This document shows, in pieces, positions 25,175-34,421 of a DNA stretch of 64,000 nt. Made by a program: the position numbers and the translations under genes. Every line of letters begins with the position of its first letter. Position 1 is the first letter of the stretch. The notes under the pieces are model-generated. The model was not told the DNA's origin. It saw nothing but the letters and a program-made list of their open reading frames with translations, and made no database searches. The DNA is taken from contig NZ_JAHXPB010000002.1 of the NCBI RefSeq assembly GCF_023147505.1, positions 372,001-436,000 on the forward strand, in the 5' to 3' direction. This DNA is from Brevundimonas sp. EYE_349 (GTDB lineage Bacteria > Pseudomonadota > Alphaproteobacteria > Caulobacterales > Caulobacteraceae).

Positions 25175-26611
25175 ATGCGAGATATGCATAAGACCCTGAA
25201 GCAAGGCGGGACTTTCGTCGTCGAGCCCCGCCGCCTGTCCAAGGCCTCGGCCGAACTGCGCGCGCGCGGTTTCGGTGAGATTACGATTCCGCCTTCGACC
25301 GAGACGGCCGAGAAACAGGCGTCGCGCTGCACCGACTGCGGCGTGCCCTTCTGCCAGAACGCCTGCCCGCTTCAGAACAACATCCCCGACTGGCTGCGCC
25401 TGTCGGCCGAGAACGAGGCGCGCGAGGCCTGGCGCGTGTCGTCCCAGACCTCGACCATGCCCGAAATCTGCGGCCGCATCTGCCCGCAGGATCGGCTGTG
25501 CGAGGGATCGTGCACCCTGAACCAGTCCGGCTGGGACGCCGTGACCATCGGCTCGGTCGAGGCCTGGCTGGGCGATCAGGCGTGGGAAAAGGGCTGGGTC
25601 GAGCCGATCCGCCCCGCCGCCGAACGCGGCGAGACCGTGGGCATCGTGGGCGCGGGGCCTGCGGGTCTGGCCGCCGCCGACCGTCTGCGTTCGGAGGGTT
25701 ATCAGGTCACGGTCTATGACCGGCACGACCGCGCGGGCGGCCTGCTGATCTATGGCATCCCCGGTTTCAAGCTGGAGAAGCACGTGGTCCAGCGCCGCGT
25801 GGATCGCCTGGCCGAGGGCGGGGTCCGGTTCGTGCTGGGCTGCGAGGTCGGCAAGGACGTGACCCTGACCGAACTGCGCGACCGCCACGATGTCGTCCTG
25901 CTGGCCATGGGCGTCTATCAGCCCCGCATCCTGTCGGCGCCCGGTCGTGGCCCGGATTCGACCGTCGAGGCCCTGTCCTATCTGACGCACCAGAACCGCC
26001 GCGACCTGGGCGACGCCGAACAGGCGGGCTGGTACGAGGCCAGCGGCAAGCGCGTCGTCGTCATCGGCGGCGGCGACACCGCCATGGACTGCGTCCGCAC
26101 CGCCATCCGTCAGGGCGCGGCCAGCGTGACCTGCCTCTATCGTCGCGACCGCGAGAACATGCCGGGTTCCGCCCGCGAGGTTCAGAACGCCGAGGAGGAA
26201 GGCGTCGTCTTCGAATGGCTGGGCGCGCCCAAGGCTCTGCTGTCGCAAGGCGACGCCGTGACCGGCGTCCGCGCCGCACGGATGCAGTTGACCGAAGCCG
26301 CCCCCGGCGAGCGCCGCGACATCGTGCCCGTTCCCGGCGCCGACTTCGACATTCCCGCCGACATCGTCATCGAGGCCCTGGGCTTCTCGCCCGAGCCGTT
26401 CGCGGCGCACGAACCTGACCTTCGCCTGCGCGACGACGGCACGATCAAGGTCGGCGCCGTCAGCTTCGTCACCAGCCTGCCCGGCGTCTTCGCCGCCGGC
26501 GACGCCGTGCGCGGCGCGTCGCTTGTGGTTTGGGCCGTCCGTGAAGGCCAGGACGCCGCCGCCGAAATCGATCGCTACCTTAAGACCCGCACCGAGGAGG
26601 TCGCGGCATGA
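25175..26611 (+). CDS. gltD: Glutamate synthase (NADPH) small subunit
   Basis: FAD/NADPH subunit that feeds electrons to GltB for glutamate formation from glutamine and 2-oxoglutarate. The N-terminal iron-sulfur region has CTDCGVPFCQNACPLQNNIPDW and GRICPQDRLCEGSC. The FAD loop is VGIVGAGPAGLAAADRL, GGLLIYGIPGFKLEK follows, and the NADPH loop is VVVIGGGDTAMDC. GVFAAGDAVRGASLVVWAV closes the flavoprotein fold. It is 478 residues from the ATG at 25175; ATG 25184 (MHKTLKQ) is equally possible, and neither has a clear ribosome site. Its stop overlaps the gltB start (ATGA). The order gltD then gltB is the reverse of E. coli. Confidence 0.95.
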   Translation: MRDMHKTLKQGGTFVVEPRRLSKASAELRARGFGEITIPPSTETAEKQASRCTDCGVPFCQNACPLQNNIPDWLRLSAENEAREAWRVSSQTSTMPEICGRICPQDRLCEGSCTLNQSGWDAVTIGSVEAWLGDQAWEKGWVEPIRPAAERGETVGIVGAGPAGLAAADRLRSEGYQVTVYDRHDRAGGLLIYGIPGFKLEKHVVQRRVDRLAEGGVRFVLGCEVGKDVTLTELRDRHDVVLLAMGVYQPRILSAPGRGPDSTVEALSYLTHQNRRDLGDAEQAGWYEASGKRVVVIGGGDTAMDCVRTAIRQGAASVTCLYRRDRENMPGSAREVQNAEEEGVVFEWLGAPKALLSQGDAVTGVRAARMQLTEAAPGERRDIVPVPGADFDIPADIVIEALGFSPEPFAAHEPDLRLRDDGTIKVGAVSFVTSLPGVFAAGDAVRGASLVVWAVREGQDAAAEIDRYLKTRTEEVAA

Positions 26612-29600
26612 CCCAGTGGCTTGATAAGTACGAAGCAACACGCGACCGGCTGGAAGCCGGAAACGCCTATGATCGCAGCTCCGAGCGCGACGCCTGCGGC
26701 GTGGGCCTAGTCTGCTCCATCGACGGCACGCCGCGCCGCGACGTGGTCGAATATGCGATCCGCAGCCTGAAGGCCGTGGCCCACCGGGGCGCGGTCGATC
26801 CCGACGGCCTGTCGGGCGACGGCGCGGGCATCATGGCCGAACTGCCGCAAGGCTTCTTCGCCGAACAGGTCGCCTCCATCGGCCAGTCCCTGCGTCCCGG
26901 CCCCATCTGCGTGGGTCAGGTCTTCCTGCCGCGCACCGACCTGGGCGCCCAGGACCGCGCCCGCGCCATCGTCGAGACCGAGGCCCTGCGCGGCGGCTTC
27001 TGGATCTATGGCTGGCGCCAGACGCCCATCGACCTGTCAGTGGTGGGAACCAAGGCCGGGGCGACCCGGCCCGAGATCGAGCAGATCATGCTGGCCCCGC
27101 CGCTGGACGACGCGGGCCAGCCGCTGGACGGCGAGGCGCTGGAGCGCGAACTGTATCTGTGCCGCCGCCGCATCGAGAAGACGGTCAAGACCGAGAACCT
27201 GGCGGGCGTCTATATCTGCACCCTGTCCGCCCGCTCCATCGCCTACAAGGGGATGGTCCGCGCCGAACTGCTGGGCGACCTGTATCCCGACCTGGAGGAC
27301 CCGCGTTTCGTCTCGGCCTACGCCGTCTTCCACCAGCGCTATTCGACCAACACCTTCCCGGAATGGAAGCTGGCCCAGCCCTTCCGCATGATGGCCCACA
27401 ACGGCGAGATCAACACGCTGAAGGGCAATCTGAACTGGATGAAGTCGCACGAGATCCGCATGGCGGCCGGCGCCTTCGGCGACCGCGACCGCGAGGTCAA
27501 GCCGGTGGTCCAGCCGGGCGGATCGGACTCGGCCGCGCTCGATAACGTCATGGAGGTGCTGGTCCACGCCGGTCGCCCCGCGCCGATGGCCAAGGCCCTG
27601 CTGATCCCCGAGGCCTGGGCCAAGGACGATGTGGTCATGCCCGCCGAACACCGGGCCTTCTACGCCTATTGCAATGCGGTGATGGAGCCTTGGGACGGCC
27701 CGGCCGCCATCTGCGCCGCCGACGGCCGCTGGATCGTGGCGGGCAAGGACCGGAACGGCCTGCGCCCCCTGCGCGCCGTCGAAACCGTCGACGGCCTGCT
27801 GATGGCGGGCTCGGAAGCCGGTCTGGTGCCGATCCCCGAGAGCCGGGTGAAGCGCCGCCTGCACATCGGCCCCGGCAAGCTGATCGCCGTCGATCTGAAG
27901 CATGGCCGCGTCTATGACGAGCATGAGGCCATCGACGCCCTGTCGGCCGCCCACCCCTATGAGGCGTGGCTGGACAATATGGTCGATCTGGAGCCGATCA
28001 TCGGCCCCGGACCCGAGCCGCGCTCGGTCTCGGGCGAGGCCCTGACGCGGCGCCAGATCGCCGCCGGCTATAGCCGCGAAGACCTGGACCTGCTGCTGGA
28101 CGCCCTGGTGCGCGACGGCAAGGAGGCGGTCGGCTCGATGGGCGACGACGCTCCGCCCGCAGTCCTGTCGGCCCTGCCGCGCCCGCTGTCGCACTACTTC
28201 CGCCAGAACTTCAGCCAGGTCACCAACCCGCCCATCGACCCGCTGCGCGAAGCGGGGGCCATGAGCCTGAAGACTCGGTTCAAGAACCTGGGCAACATCC
28301 TGGCCGAGGAGGAGGCCCAGACCGACGTCTTCGTGCTGGACAGCCCGGTCCTGACCAACGGCATGTACGAGCGGATGATCGAGACGGTCGGCGCCGGTTC
28401 GACCGTGGTCATCGACTGCAGCTATGACGTGCCGTCCGACGACGCCCGCCCTGGCGCCGCCCTGCGCGCGGCGCTGGACCGGATCATGGACGAGGCCGAG
28501 GCCGCCGCCCGCGACGGCGCCGCCCTGATCGTGCTGACGGATCAGGCCGGATCGGCGGACCGTCTGGCCGCGCCGATGATCCTGGCCACCGCCGGGGTTC
28601 ACGGCCGCCTGACCAAGGCGGGCCTGCGCACCTATTGCTCCATCGTCGTTCGCACGGCCGAGACGCTGGACCCGCATGGGTTCGCGGTCCTGGTCGGTGT
28701 CGGCGCCACCACCGTCAACGCCTGGCTGGCCCAGGACCTGTTCCAGGAGCGTCTGGACCGGGGCCTGTATCCCGGCCTGACGCTGCGCGACGCCTGTCTG
28801 AACTATAAGGCCGGAATCGAGGCGGGGCTGCTGAAGACCCTGGCCCGCAAGGGGATCAGCGTCATCTCGGCCTATCGCGGCGGCTGTGAGTTCGAGGTTC
28901 TGGGCCTGTCGCGCGCCCTGACGGCCGAGTTCTTCCCCGGCGCCCCGTCGCGCATCTCCGGCATCGGTTTAGCCGGTCTGGAGCAGGCGGCGATGAAGCG
29001 GCACAAGGTGGCCTGGGGCGAAGCCGTCCCGTCGCCCGCCATCGGCGGCTTCTTCAAGATCCGCGCGGGCGGCGAGGCCCACGCCCATGAGGCCAGGACC
29101 ATCCACCTGCTGCAGGACGCCTGCAACCGGGGCGACTATCGCCGCTTCAAGCAGTTCTCCGAGGTCGTCCGCGCCCAGGCCGACCTGTCCCTGCGCGATC
29201 TCTTGGACTTCCGCGAAGGCACGGCCATCCCGCTGGACCAGGTCGAGAGCGTGTCGGACATCCGCCGCCGCTTCCTGACCCAGGCCATGTCGCTGGGCGC
29301 CCTGGGGCCAGAGGCGCACGAGACGCTGAACATCGCCATGAACCGCATCGGCGCCCGCTCGGTGTCCGGCGAGGGCGGCGAGGATCCCGAACGCTATCAC
29401 CCGCGCCCGAACGGCGACGACGCCAACTCTGCGGTCAAGCAGGTGGCGTCGGGCCGGTTCGGCGTCACCGCCGAATATCTGAACCAGTGTCGCGAGATCG
29501 AGATCAAGGTCGCCCAAGGCGCCAAGCCCGGCGAGGGCGGCCAGTTGCCCGGCTTCAAGGTCACCGAGTTCATCGCCCGGATGCGCCACGCCGTGCCCGG

Positions 29601-31122
29601 CACGACCCTGATCTCGCCGCCGCCGCACCACGACATCTATTCAATCGAGGACCTGGCCCAGCTCATCTATGACCTGAAGGCCATCAACCCCGATGCGCGG
29701 GTGACGGTGAAACTGGTGTCCGCCTCGGGCATCGGCGCCATTGCGTCCGGTGTGGCCAAGGCCAACGCCGACGCCATCCTGATCGCCGGCCACAACGGCG
29801 GCACCGGCGCCTCGCCCCAGACCTCGATCAAGCACGCGGGCCTGCCATGGGAGATCGGCCTGGCCGAGGCCCATCAGGTGCTGACGCTGAACAATCTGCG
29901 CGGCTCGGTCACGCTAAGGACCGACGGCGGGGTCCGCACGGGCCGCGACGTGGTCATCGCCGCCATGCTGGGCGCCGAGGAATACGGCGTCGGCACCGCC
30001 GCCCTGATCGCCATGGGCTGTCTGATGGTGCGCCAGTGCCATTCCAACACCTGCCCGGTCGGCGTCTGCTCTCAGGACGACCGCCTGCGCGAGAAGTTCA
30101 CCGGCACCCCGGACAAGGTGGTCAATCTGTTCACCTTCATCGCCGAGGAGACGCGCGAAATCCTGGCCTCCATCGGCGCGCGCACGATGGACGAGATCAT
30201 CGGCCGCACCGACCTTCTGCGTCAGGTGCGTCGCGGCGGCTCGCATCTGGACGACCTGGACCTTAACCCGCTGCTGGTTCAGGTGGACGAGGGCGCGGCC
30301 GGCAAATGGGCCGACAAGGCGGCGAGGAAGCCCATCGCTGAAAGTCTGGACGCGCGCGTGCTGAAGGACGCCGTGCGCTTCCTGGATCGCGGCCAGACGC
30401 TGGAGCTCTCCTATCCGCTGAACAACACCCAGCGCACGGTCGGCGCCGCCGTCTCATCGGCCATCGTGCGCCGCTTCGGCGCGCAGGGGCCCGCCGGTCG
30501 TCTGAAGCTGCGGCTGGAAGGCATTGCGGGCCAGAGCTTCGGCGCCTTCGCCGCCAAGGGTCTGGAACTGCACCTGACGGGCGAGGCCAACGACTATGTC
30601 GGCAAGGGGCTGTCGGGCGCCGAGATTTCGGTCCGCACGCCCGAATGGCGCGAGGATCAGCTGATCTGCGGCAACACCACCCTGTATGGCGCGACCTCCG
30701 GCCGGCTGTTCGTGGCCGGCGCGGCGGGCGAGCGTTTCGCGGTCAGGAACTCGGGCGCCGAGGCCGTGGTCGAGGGCCTGGGCGCGCACGGCTGCGAATA
30801 TATGACCGGCGGCCGCGTGGTCGTTCTGGGTCCGGTCGGCTGGAACCTGGCGGCGGGCATGAGCGGCGGCGAGCTGTTCGTGCTGGACCAGCCGGGCCAT
30901 GCCGAGCGCGCCCTGAACGGCGACCTGGCGGGCGTGACCGACATCGACGCGGCGGCGGCCGAACGTCTGCACGACCTGATCGAGGCGCACCTGGCGGCGA
31001 CCGGCTCTCCGCTGGCCCGCCGTCTGCTGAACGACTGGGAGCACAGCCTGAAAAGGTTCGTCCGCATCGTCCCGCTGACGCACATCGTCGCCAAGACGGA
31101 ACGGCTGAAGACCAGCGCCTGA
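26608..31122 (+). CDS. gltB: Glutamate synthase (NADPH) large subunit
   Basis: A 1504-residue enzyme carrying the glutaminase and synthase sites. The N-terminal Ntn amidotransferase nucleophile should be Cys30 (SSERDACGVGLV), exposed after removal of a 29-residue propeptide. HRGAVDPDGLSGDGAG, RYSTNTFPEW and MMAHNGEINT mark the glutaminase domain. The central domain and FMN-binding synthase domain (ISPPPHHDIYSIEDLAQLI, HNGGTGASP) follow. The 3Fe-4S cysteines are in CLMVRQCHSNTCPVGVCS, and the C-terminal GXGXG beta-helix includes GGRVVVLGPVGWNLAAGMSGG. Coupled to gltD by ATGA and followed 35 bp on by amtB, so one nitrogen-assimilation operon is likely. Confidence 0.97.
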   Translation: MTQWLDKYEATRDRLEAGNAYDRSSERDACGVGLVCSIDGTPRRDVVEYAIRSLKAVAHRGAVDPDGLSGDGAGIMAELPQGFFAEQVASIGQSLRPGPICVGQVFLPRTDLGAQDRARAIVETEALRGGFWIYGWRQTPIDLSVVGTKAGATRPEIEQIMLAPPLDDAGQPLDGEALERELYLCRRRIEKTVKTENLAGVYICTLSARSIAYKGMVRAELLGDLYPDLEDPRFVSAYAVFHQRYSTNTFPEWKLAQPFRMMAHNGEINTLKGNLNWMKSHEIRMAAGAFGDRDREVKPVVQPGGSDSAALDNVMEVLVHAGRPAPMAKALLIPEAWAKDDVVMPAEHRAFYAYCNAVMEPWDGPAAICAADGRWIVAGKDRNGLRPLRAVETVDGLLMAGSEAGLVPIPESRVKRRLHIGPGKLIAVDLKHGRVYDEHEAIDALSAAHPYEAWLDNMVDLEPIIGPGPEPRSVSGEALTRRQIAAGYSREDLDLLLDALVRDGKEAVGSMGDDAPPAVLSALPRPLSHYFRQNFSQVTNPPIDPLREAGAMSLKTRFKNLGNILAEEEAQTDVFVLDSPVLTNGMYERMIETVGAGSTVVIDCSYDVPSDDARPGAALRAALDRIMDEAEAAARDGAALIVLTDQAGSADRLAAPMILATAGVHGRLTKAGLRTYCSIVVRTAETLDPHGFAVLVGVGATTVNAWLAQDLFQERLDRGLYPGLTLRDACLNYKAGIEAGLLKTLARKGISVISAYRGGCEFEVLGLSRALTAEFFPGAPSRISGIGLAGLEQAAMKRHKVAWGEAVPSPAIGGFFKIRAGGEAHAHEARTIHLLQDACNRGDYRRFKQFSEVVRAQADLSLRDLLDFREGTAIPLDQVESVSDIRRRFLTQAMSLGALGPEAHETLNIAMNRIGARSVSGEGGEDPERYHPRPNGDDANSAVKQVASGRFGVTAEYLNQCREIEIKVAQGAKPGEGGQLPGFKVTEFIARMRHAVPGTTLISPPPHHDIYSIEDLAQLIYDLKAINPDARVTVKLVSASGIGAIASGVAKANADAILIAGHNGGTGASPQTSIKHAGLPWEIGLAEAHQVLTLNNLRGSVTLRTDGGVRTGRDVVIAAMLGAEEYGVGTAALIAMGCLMVRQCHSNTCPVGVCSQDDRLREKFTGTPDKVVNLFTFIAEETREILASIGARTMDEIIGRTDLLRQVRRGGSHLDDLDLNPLLVQVDEGAAGKWADKAARKPIAESLDARVLKDAVRFLDRGQTLELSYPLNNTQRTVGAAVSSAIVRRFGAQGPAGRLKLRLEGIAGQSFGAFAAKGLELHLTGEANDYVGKGLSGAEISVRTPEWREDQLICGNTTLYGATSGRLFVAGAAGERFAVRNSGAEAVVEGLGAHGCEYMTGGRVVVLGPVGWNLAAGMSGGELFVLDQPGHAERALNGDLAGVTDIDAAAAERLHDLIEAHLAATGSPLARRLLNDWEHSLKRFVRIVPLTHIVAKTERLKTSA

Positions 31123-31157
31123 CCTCCAACCCCTCCTCTCCTCCCCGAGACGAACAA

Positions 31158-32471
31158 ATGAAACGCTACGCCGCCTTCGCCGCCACTCTTGCAGCGGGGG
31201 CGGCGTCAGCGGCGTCGCCCGCCTTTGCGGCCCCCGCCCTTCTGGCCCATCAGGCGCCGCTGGTGCTGGATGCGGCGGCCACCGCCTGGATCCTGACGTC
31301 CACCGCCCTGGTCCTGCTGATGACCCTGCCGGGCCTGGCGCTCTTCTACGGCGGCATGGTCAGGAAGAAGAACATCATCAGCGTGGTCGCCCAGTCGGCG
31401 GCGGCCTTCGCCATCGTCTCGGTGCTGTGGTTCCTGGTCGGCTACAGCCTGTCGTTCGGCAAGGGACCGGACCCGGTCAACGGCTTCATCGGCGGGGTTC
31501 AGGCCGCCTTCCTGAACGGCGTGACGACCCAAACGGCCCACAGCCTGCTGCCCGGCCTGCCGGAACTGCTTTTCGTCAGCTTCCAGATGACCTTCGCCAT
31601 CATCGCCCCGGCCCTGATCGCCGGCGCCTTCGCCGAGCGGATGAAGTTCTCGGCCAGCCTGCTGTTCTTCGGCCTGTGGCACCTGATCGTCTATGCGCCG
31701 ATCTGTCACCAGGTCTGGGGCGGCGGCTGGCTGGGCGGACTGGGCGTGCTGGACTTCGCCGGCGGGGCGGTGGTCCACGTCAATGCGGGCGTCGCCGGCC
31801 TGGTCTGCGCCCTGGTGGTGGGACCGCGCCACGGCTTCGGGCGCGACAACATGGCCCCCGCCAATCTGGTCTATAGCGCCATCGGCACGGGCCTGCTGCT
31901 GGTCGGCTGGCTCGGCTTCAACGCCGGTTCGGCCGGCGCGGCGGACGCCTTGGCCGCCACCGCCGCCTTCAACACCATCCTGGCCGCCGGAGCCGCCGCC
32001 CTGGGCTGGATGACCATCGAATGGTTCGACCGCAAGCGTCCGACCCTGCTTGGCCTGTTGTCGGGGATCGTCGGCGGGCTGGTCGCCATCACCCCCGCCG
32101 CCGGCTTCGTCGATCCCAAGGGCGCCTTCTTCATCGGCCTGATCGGCGGCCCCGCCTGCTATGCCGGCGCGGTCTGGCTGAAGCACGCGCTGAAATACGA
32201 CGACAGCCTGGATGCGTTCGGCGTGCACGGCGTCGGCGGCATCGTCGGCGCCTTGCTGACCGGCCTGTTCGCCACCACGACCGTCAACGCCCTGTCCGAT
32301 GGCGCCACGGTGTGGAAACAGGCCGTCGGCCTGGTTGGCGTCATCGCCTGGAGCGCGGCCGGCACCTTCGTCGTCCTGATGATCTGCAAGTTCACCACGG
32401 GCCTGCGCGTCACCAGGGACCAGGAGGTCGAGGGGCTGGACTACACCCAGCACGGCGAAGCCATCCATTAG
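31158..32471 (+). CDS. amtB: Ammonium transporter
   Basis: A 437-residue Amt/Rh channel for ammonium uptake in the inner membrane. A cleavable signal peptide (to about residue 24) precedes eleven hydrophobic segments. The conserved parts are LPGLALFYGGMVRKKN, the gate and pore region with the first twin histidine in FFGLWHLIVYAPICHQVW, FAGGAVVHVNAGVAGL, GWLGFNAGSA, and the second histidine in DAFGVHGVGGIVGALLTG. The C-terminal tail RVTRDQEVEGLDYTQHGEAIH matches the PII-interacting tail. No glnK gene lies next to it, which is unusual. Instead it follows gltB by 35 bp, which suggests shared nitrogen control. Confidence 0.95.
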   Translation: MKRYAAFAATLAAGAASAASPAFAAPALLAHQAPLVLDAAATAWILTSTALVLLMTLPGLALFYGGMVRKKNIISVVAQSAAAFAIVSVLWFLVGYSLSFGKGPDPVNGFIGGVQAAFLNGVTTQTAHSLLPGLPELLFVSFQMTFAIIAPALIAGAFAERMKFSASLLFFGLWHLIVYAPICHQVWGGGWLGGLGVLDFAGGAVVHVNAGVAGLVCALVVGPRHGFGRDNMAPANLVYSAIGTGLLLVGWLGFNAGSAGAADALAATAAFNTILAAGAAALGWMTIEWFDRKRPTLLGLLSGIVGGLVAITPAAGFVDPKGAFFIGLIGGPACYAGAVWLKHALKYDDSLDAFGVHGVGGIVGALLTGLFATTTVNALSDGATVWKQAVGLVGVIAWSAAGTFVVLMICKFTTGLRVTRDQEVEGLDYTQHGEAIH

Positions 32472-32688
32472 AGCCTTCCGCGCTGGAGTTGGTGCGGCTC
32501 GAAAAGGCTTTCGTCCCAACGGGCACGGCGAGGTCATACGGACCACGACGAGGCCGAACGCGCGTCGGCTCAAGGTTTCTGCCAGCAGCCGTCAATCCGG
32601 GCTTCGCCGCCGCAGGTCCGCAGGACTTGCCGGAACGGAGCCAGTCTTCGTTGTGTCCGCCGTGACCTCGCCGTCGCGCGGACGGCGG

Positions 32689-32946
32689 TCAGACCTTGGA
32701 CGGCAGGAAGGGCGAGAAGGTGATGACGGTGAAGGTGTCGCGTACGTGCGGGCGCGTCTGGACCTGCTTCGTGACGAAGGTGCCGATGTCGGCCTCGCGC
32801 GGCAGGTTGAACTTGGCCAACAGGTCGTGCTGGCCCGAGGTGGAATAGACCTCGGACACATTCTCCACATTGTCCACGATGTCGGCCGCCACGTCGTTGG
32901 CGTAACCCAGCTCGCATTTGATGAAGACGAAGATGGCGGTCATCAT
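32689..32946 (-). CDS. Stand-alone Lrp/AsnC ligand-binding (RAM) domain protein
   Basis: An 84-85 residue protein consisting only of the ACT-like effector domain of Lrp/AsnC regulators (TAIFVFIKCELGYANDVAADIVDNVENVSEVYSTSGQHDLLAKFN). The usual DNA-binding helix-turn-helix half is absent. Such proteins form oligomers that bind amino acids and may modulate full-length Lrp proteins. Two adjacent ATG codons (32946, 32943) follow AGGAAGG. It is convergent with amtB across 217 bp and downstream of a GNAT gene on the same strand (73 bp gap). The physiological role is not established for this class. Confidence 0.82.
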   Translation of the reverse strand: MMTAIFVFIKCELGYANDVAADIVDNVENVSEVYSTSGQHDLLAKFNLPREADIGTFVTKQVQTRPHVRDTFTVITFSPFLPSKV

Positions 32947-33019
32947 GGGCTTGGCCTTCCTGAAGTTTGGACGCCTTCTAGCCCATGGCGACCGCCGCCG
33001 AAACGCCCCAGGACGCCGA

Positions 33020-33532
33020 TCAGCGCAGCCGCTTGCTGACCCAGACCAGGGTGGGGTCGTCCTCGACCGGAGCAACGTCGAAGCCCATGTCGTTCTCGAC
33101 CTGCAGGGCGGCGTGGTTGGCCCGGTCCTCCAGCGATTCCACGACCGCATAGCCGCGCGCCCGGGCCTCGGCCACCAGACGTTCCAGCAGGGTCCAGCCG
33201 ATCCCCCGCCCCTTCAGATCGCCGCGCAACAGGATGGCGGCCTCGGCCCGTTCGCCCGCCGCGTCGCCGGCCAGAACGGCGGTCGCCGCCACAGCCCCGT
33301 CCTCGCCCCATGCGATCAAGCTCTCGCCGTCCGACGCAGGCTTTTCTATCAGGGCCAGCAGCTGGTCGTGACCGGGCGTTCCCAGGGTGGACAGGAAGCG
33401 GAACCGCATATCCTCCGGCGTCACCCTGGCGAAGAAGGCGGCCAGGGCGCGTTCGTCCTCGCCGCGCGCCGCGCGGACTTCCAGACGCAGGCCAGTACGG
33501 GTGACGAGCCGTTCGTGATCGAGCAGGGTCAT
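33020..33532 (-). CDS. GNAT family N-acetyltransferase
   Basis: A 170-residue protein of the Gcn5-related acetyltransferase fold. ARVTPEDMRFRFLSTLG resembles the start of GNAT domains fused to acyl-CoA synthetase-type protein acetyltransferases. The acetyl-CoA loop is LRGDLKGRGIGWTLLERLVAEARARG (Q/R-x-x-G-x-G/A type), followed by VVESLEDRANHAALQVENDMGFDV. The substrate is unknown; the N-terminal MRFRF block resembles Pat-type lysine acetyltransferase domains, a weak hint. The ATG is at 33532. It is probably co-transcribed with the RAM-domain gene downstream. Confidence 0.82.
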   Translation of the reverse strand: MTLLDHERLVTRTGLRLEVRAARGEDERALAAFFARVTPEDMRFRFLSTLGTPGHDQLLALIEKPASDGESLIAWGEDGAVAATAVLAGDAAGERAEAAILLRGDLKGRGIGWTLLERLVAEARARGYAVVESLEDRANHAALQVENDMGFDVAPVEDDPTLVWVSKRLR

Positions 33533-33735
33533 GGGCTTCTCCTTTGACCCCGACCCTCGCCCCTTCGTCGCCGCCGCGCCTTGACCTCGATCAAGGCCGG
33601 GGGATGAAACAATATGTTCCGTCGCCTCCAGGGCGAAGCTGGCGCCCCGGGCTTTGGTCTGGGACGGGCGTGGGATAAGCAGAACGCCTAACGGCCCACC
33701 CGATCCCGCCGCACGGGCCCCTCAGGAGACAGACC

Positions 33736-34416
33736 ATGGCCCATGATCGCGTCAGCGTGCTTCAGGCGCTGGAAACCCAGGGCGTCTGCCCCGTCTTCTA
33801 TCATCCCGATCCCGAGGTCAGCCTGAATGTGATCCGCGCCTGCGCGCGCGGCGGCGCGCCGGTGGTGGAGTTCACCAACCGCGGCGACTTCGCCTGCGAC
33901 CTGTTCGGCGAGATCAATCGCGAACTGATCAAGACCGATCCGCACATCGTGCTGGGCATCGGTTCGGTGGTCGATAGCGGCACGGCGGCGCTCTATCTGA
34001 ACCGGGGCGCGCGCTTCGTGGTCAGCCCCTGCCTCGTTCCCGACGTGGCCAAGGTGTGCAACCGGCGCATGGTCGCCTATTTCCCCGGCTGCGGTTCGGT
34101 GACGGACATCGGCGAGGCCCACGAACTGGGCTGCGACATCGTCAAACTGTTTCCCGGTTCGTCGGTCGGCGGCCCGGACTTCGTCAAGGCGGTCAAGGGG
34201 CCGATGCCCTGGGTCAAGATCATGCCGACCGGCGGCGTCGATCCCGACGAAGCCTCCATCGCCAAATGGTTCGGCGCCGGCATCGTGGCGGCGGGCATGG
34301 GCTCCAAACTGGTGACGGACGCGGCGGTCAAGGCCGGAGACTGGGCCGCCATAGAGACCTCCGTGCGCGCGGCGGTGGACGCCGTCGCGGCCTTCCGCGC
34401 CTCGAAGGCCGCCTAG
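33736..34416 (+). CDS. eda: KDPG/KHG-family aldolase (bifunctional 2-dehydro-3-deoxy-6-phosphogluconate aldolase)
   Basis: A 226-residue class I aldolase that splits 2-keto-3-deoxy-6-phosphogluconate into pyruvate and glyceraldehyde 3-phosphate in the Entner-Doudoroff pathway. The catalytic Glu is in VVEFTNRGDF near residue 44, and the Schiff-base lysine in CDIVKLFPGSSVGG. MPTGGVDPDEASIAKWF and GIVAAGMGSKLV bind phosphate. CAGGAGACAG precedes the ATG at 33736. It stands alone rather than with edd or zwf. Related enzymes act on the galactonate analogue, so the sugar epimer is not certain. It would take the product of glucose or gluconate oxidation, linking loosely to the Gcd enzyme. Confidence 0.88.
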   Translation: MAHDRVSVLQALETQGVCPVFYHPDPEVSLNVIRACARGGAPVVEFTNRGDFACDLFGEINRELIKTDPHIVLGIGSVVDSGTAALYLNRGARFVVSPCLVPDVAKVCNRRMVAYFPGCGSVTDIGEAHELGCDIVKLFPGSSVGGPDFVKAVKGPMPWVKIMPTGGVDPDEASIAKWFGAGIVAAGMGSKLVTDAAVKAGDWAAIETSVRAAVDAVAAFRASKAA

Positions 34417-34421
34417 GACGT

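Noticed and set aside
22584..25199. A plus-strand frame of 871 codons opposite gcd
   Set aside because: No recognisable domains, composition typical of antisense reading of GC-rich genes, and the glucose dehydrogenase on the other strand is certain.
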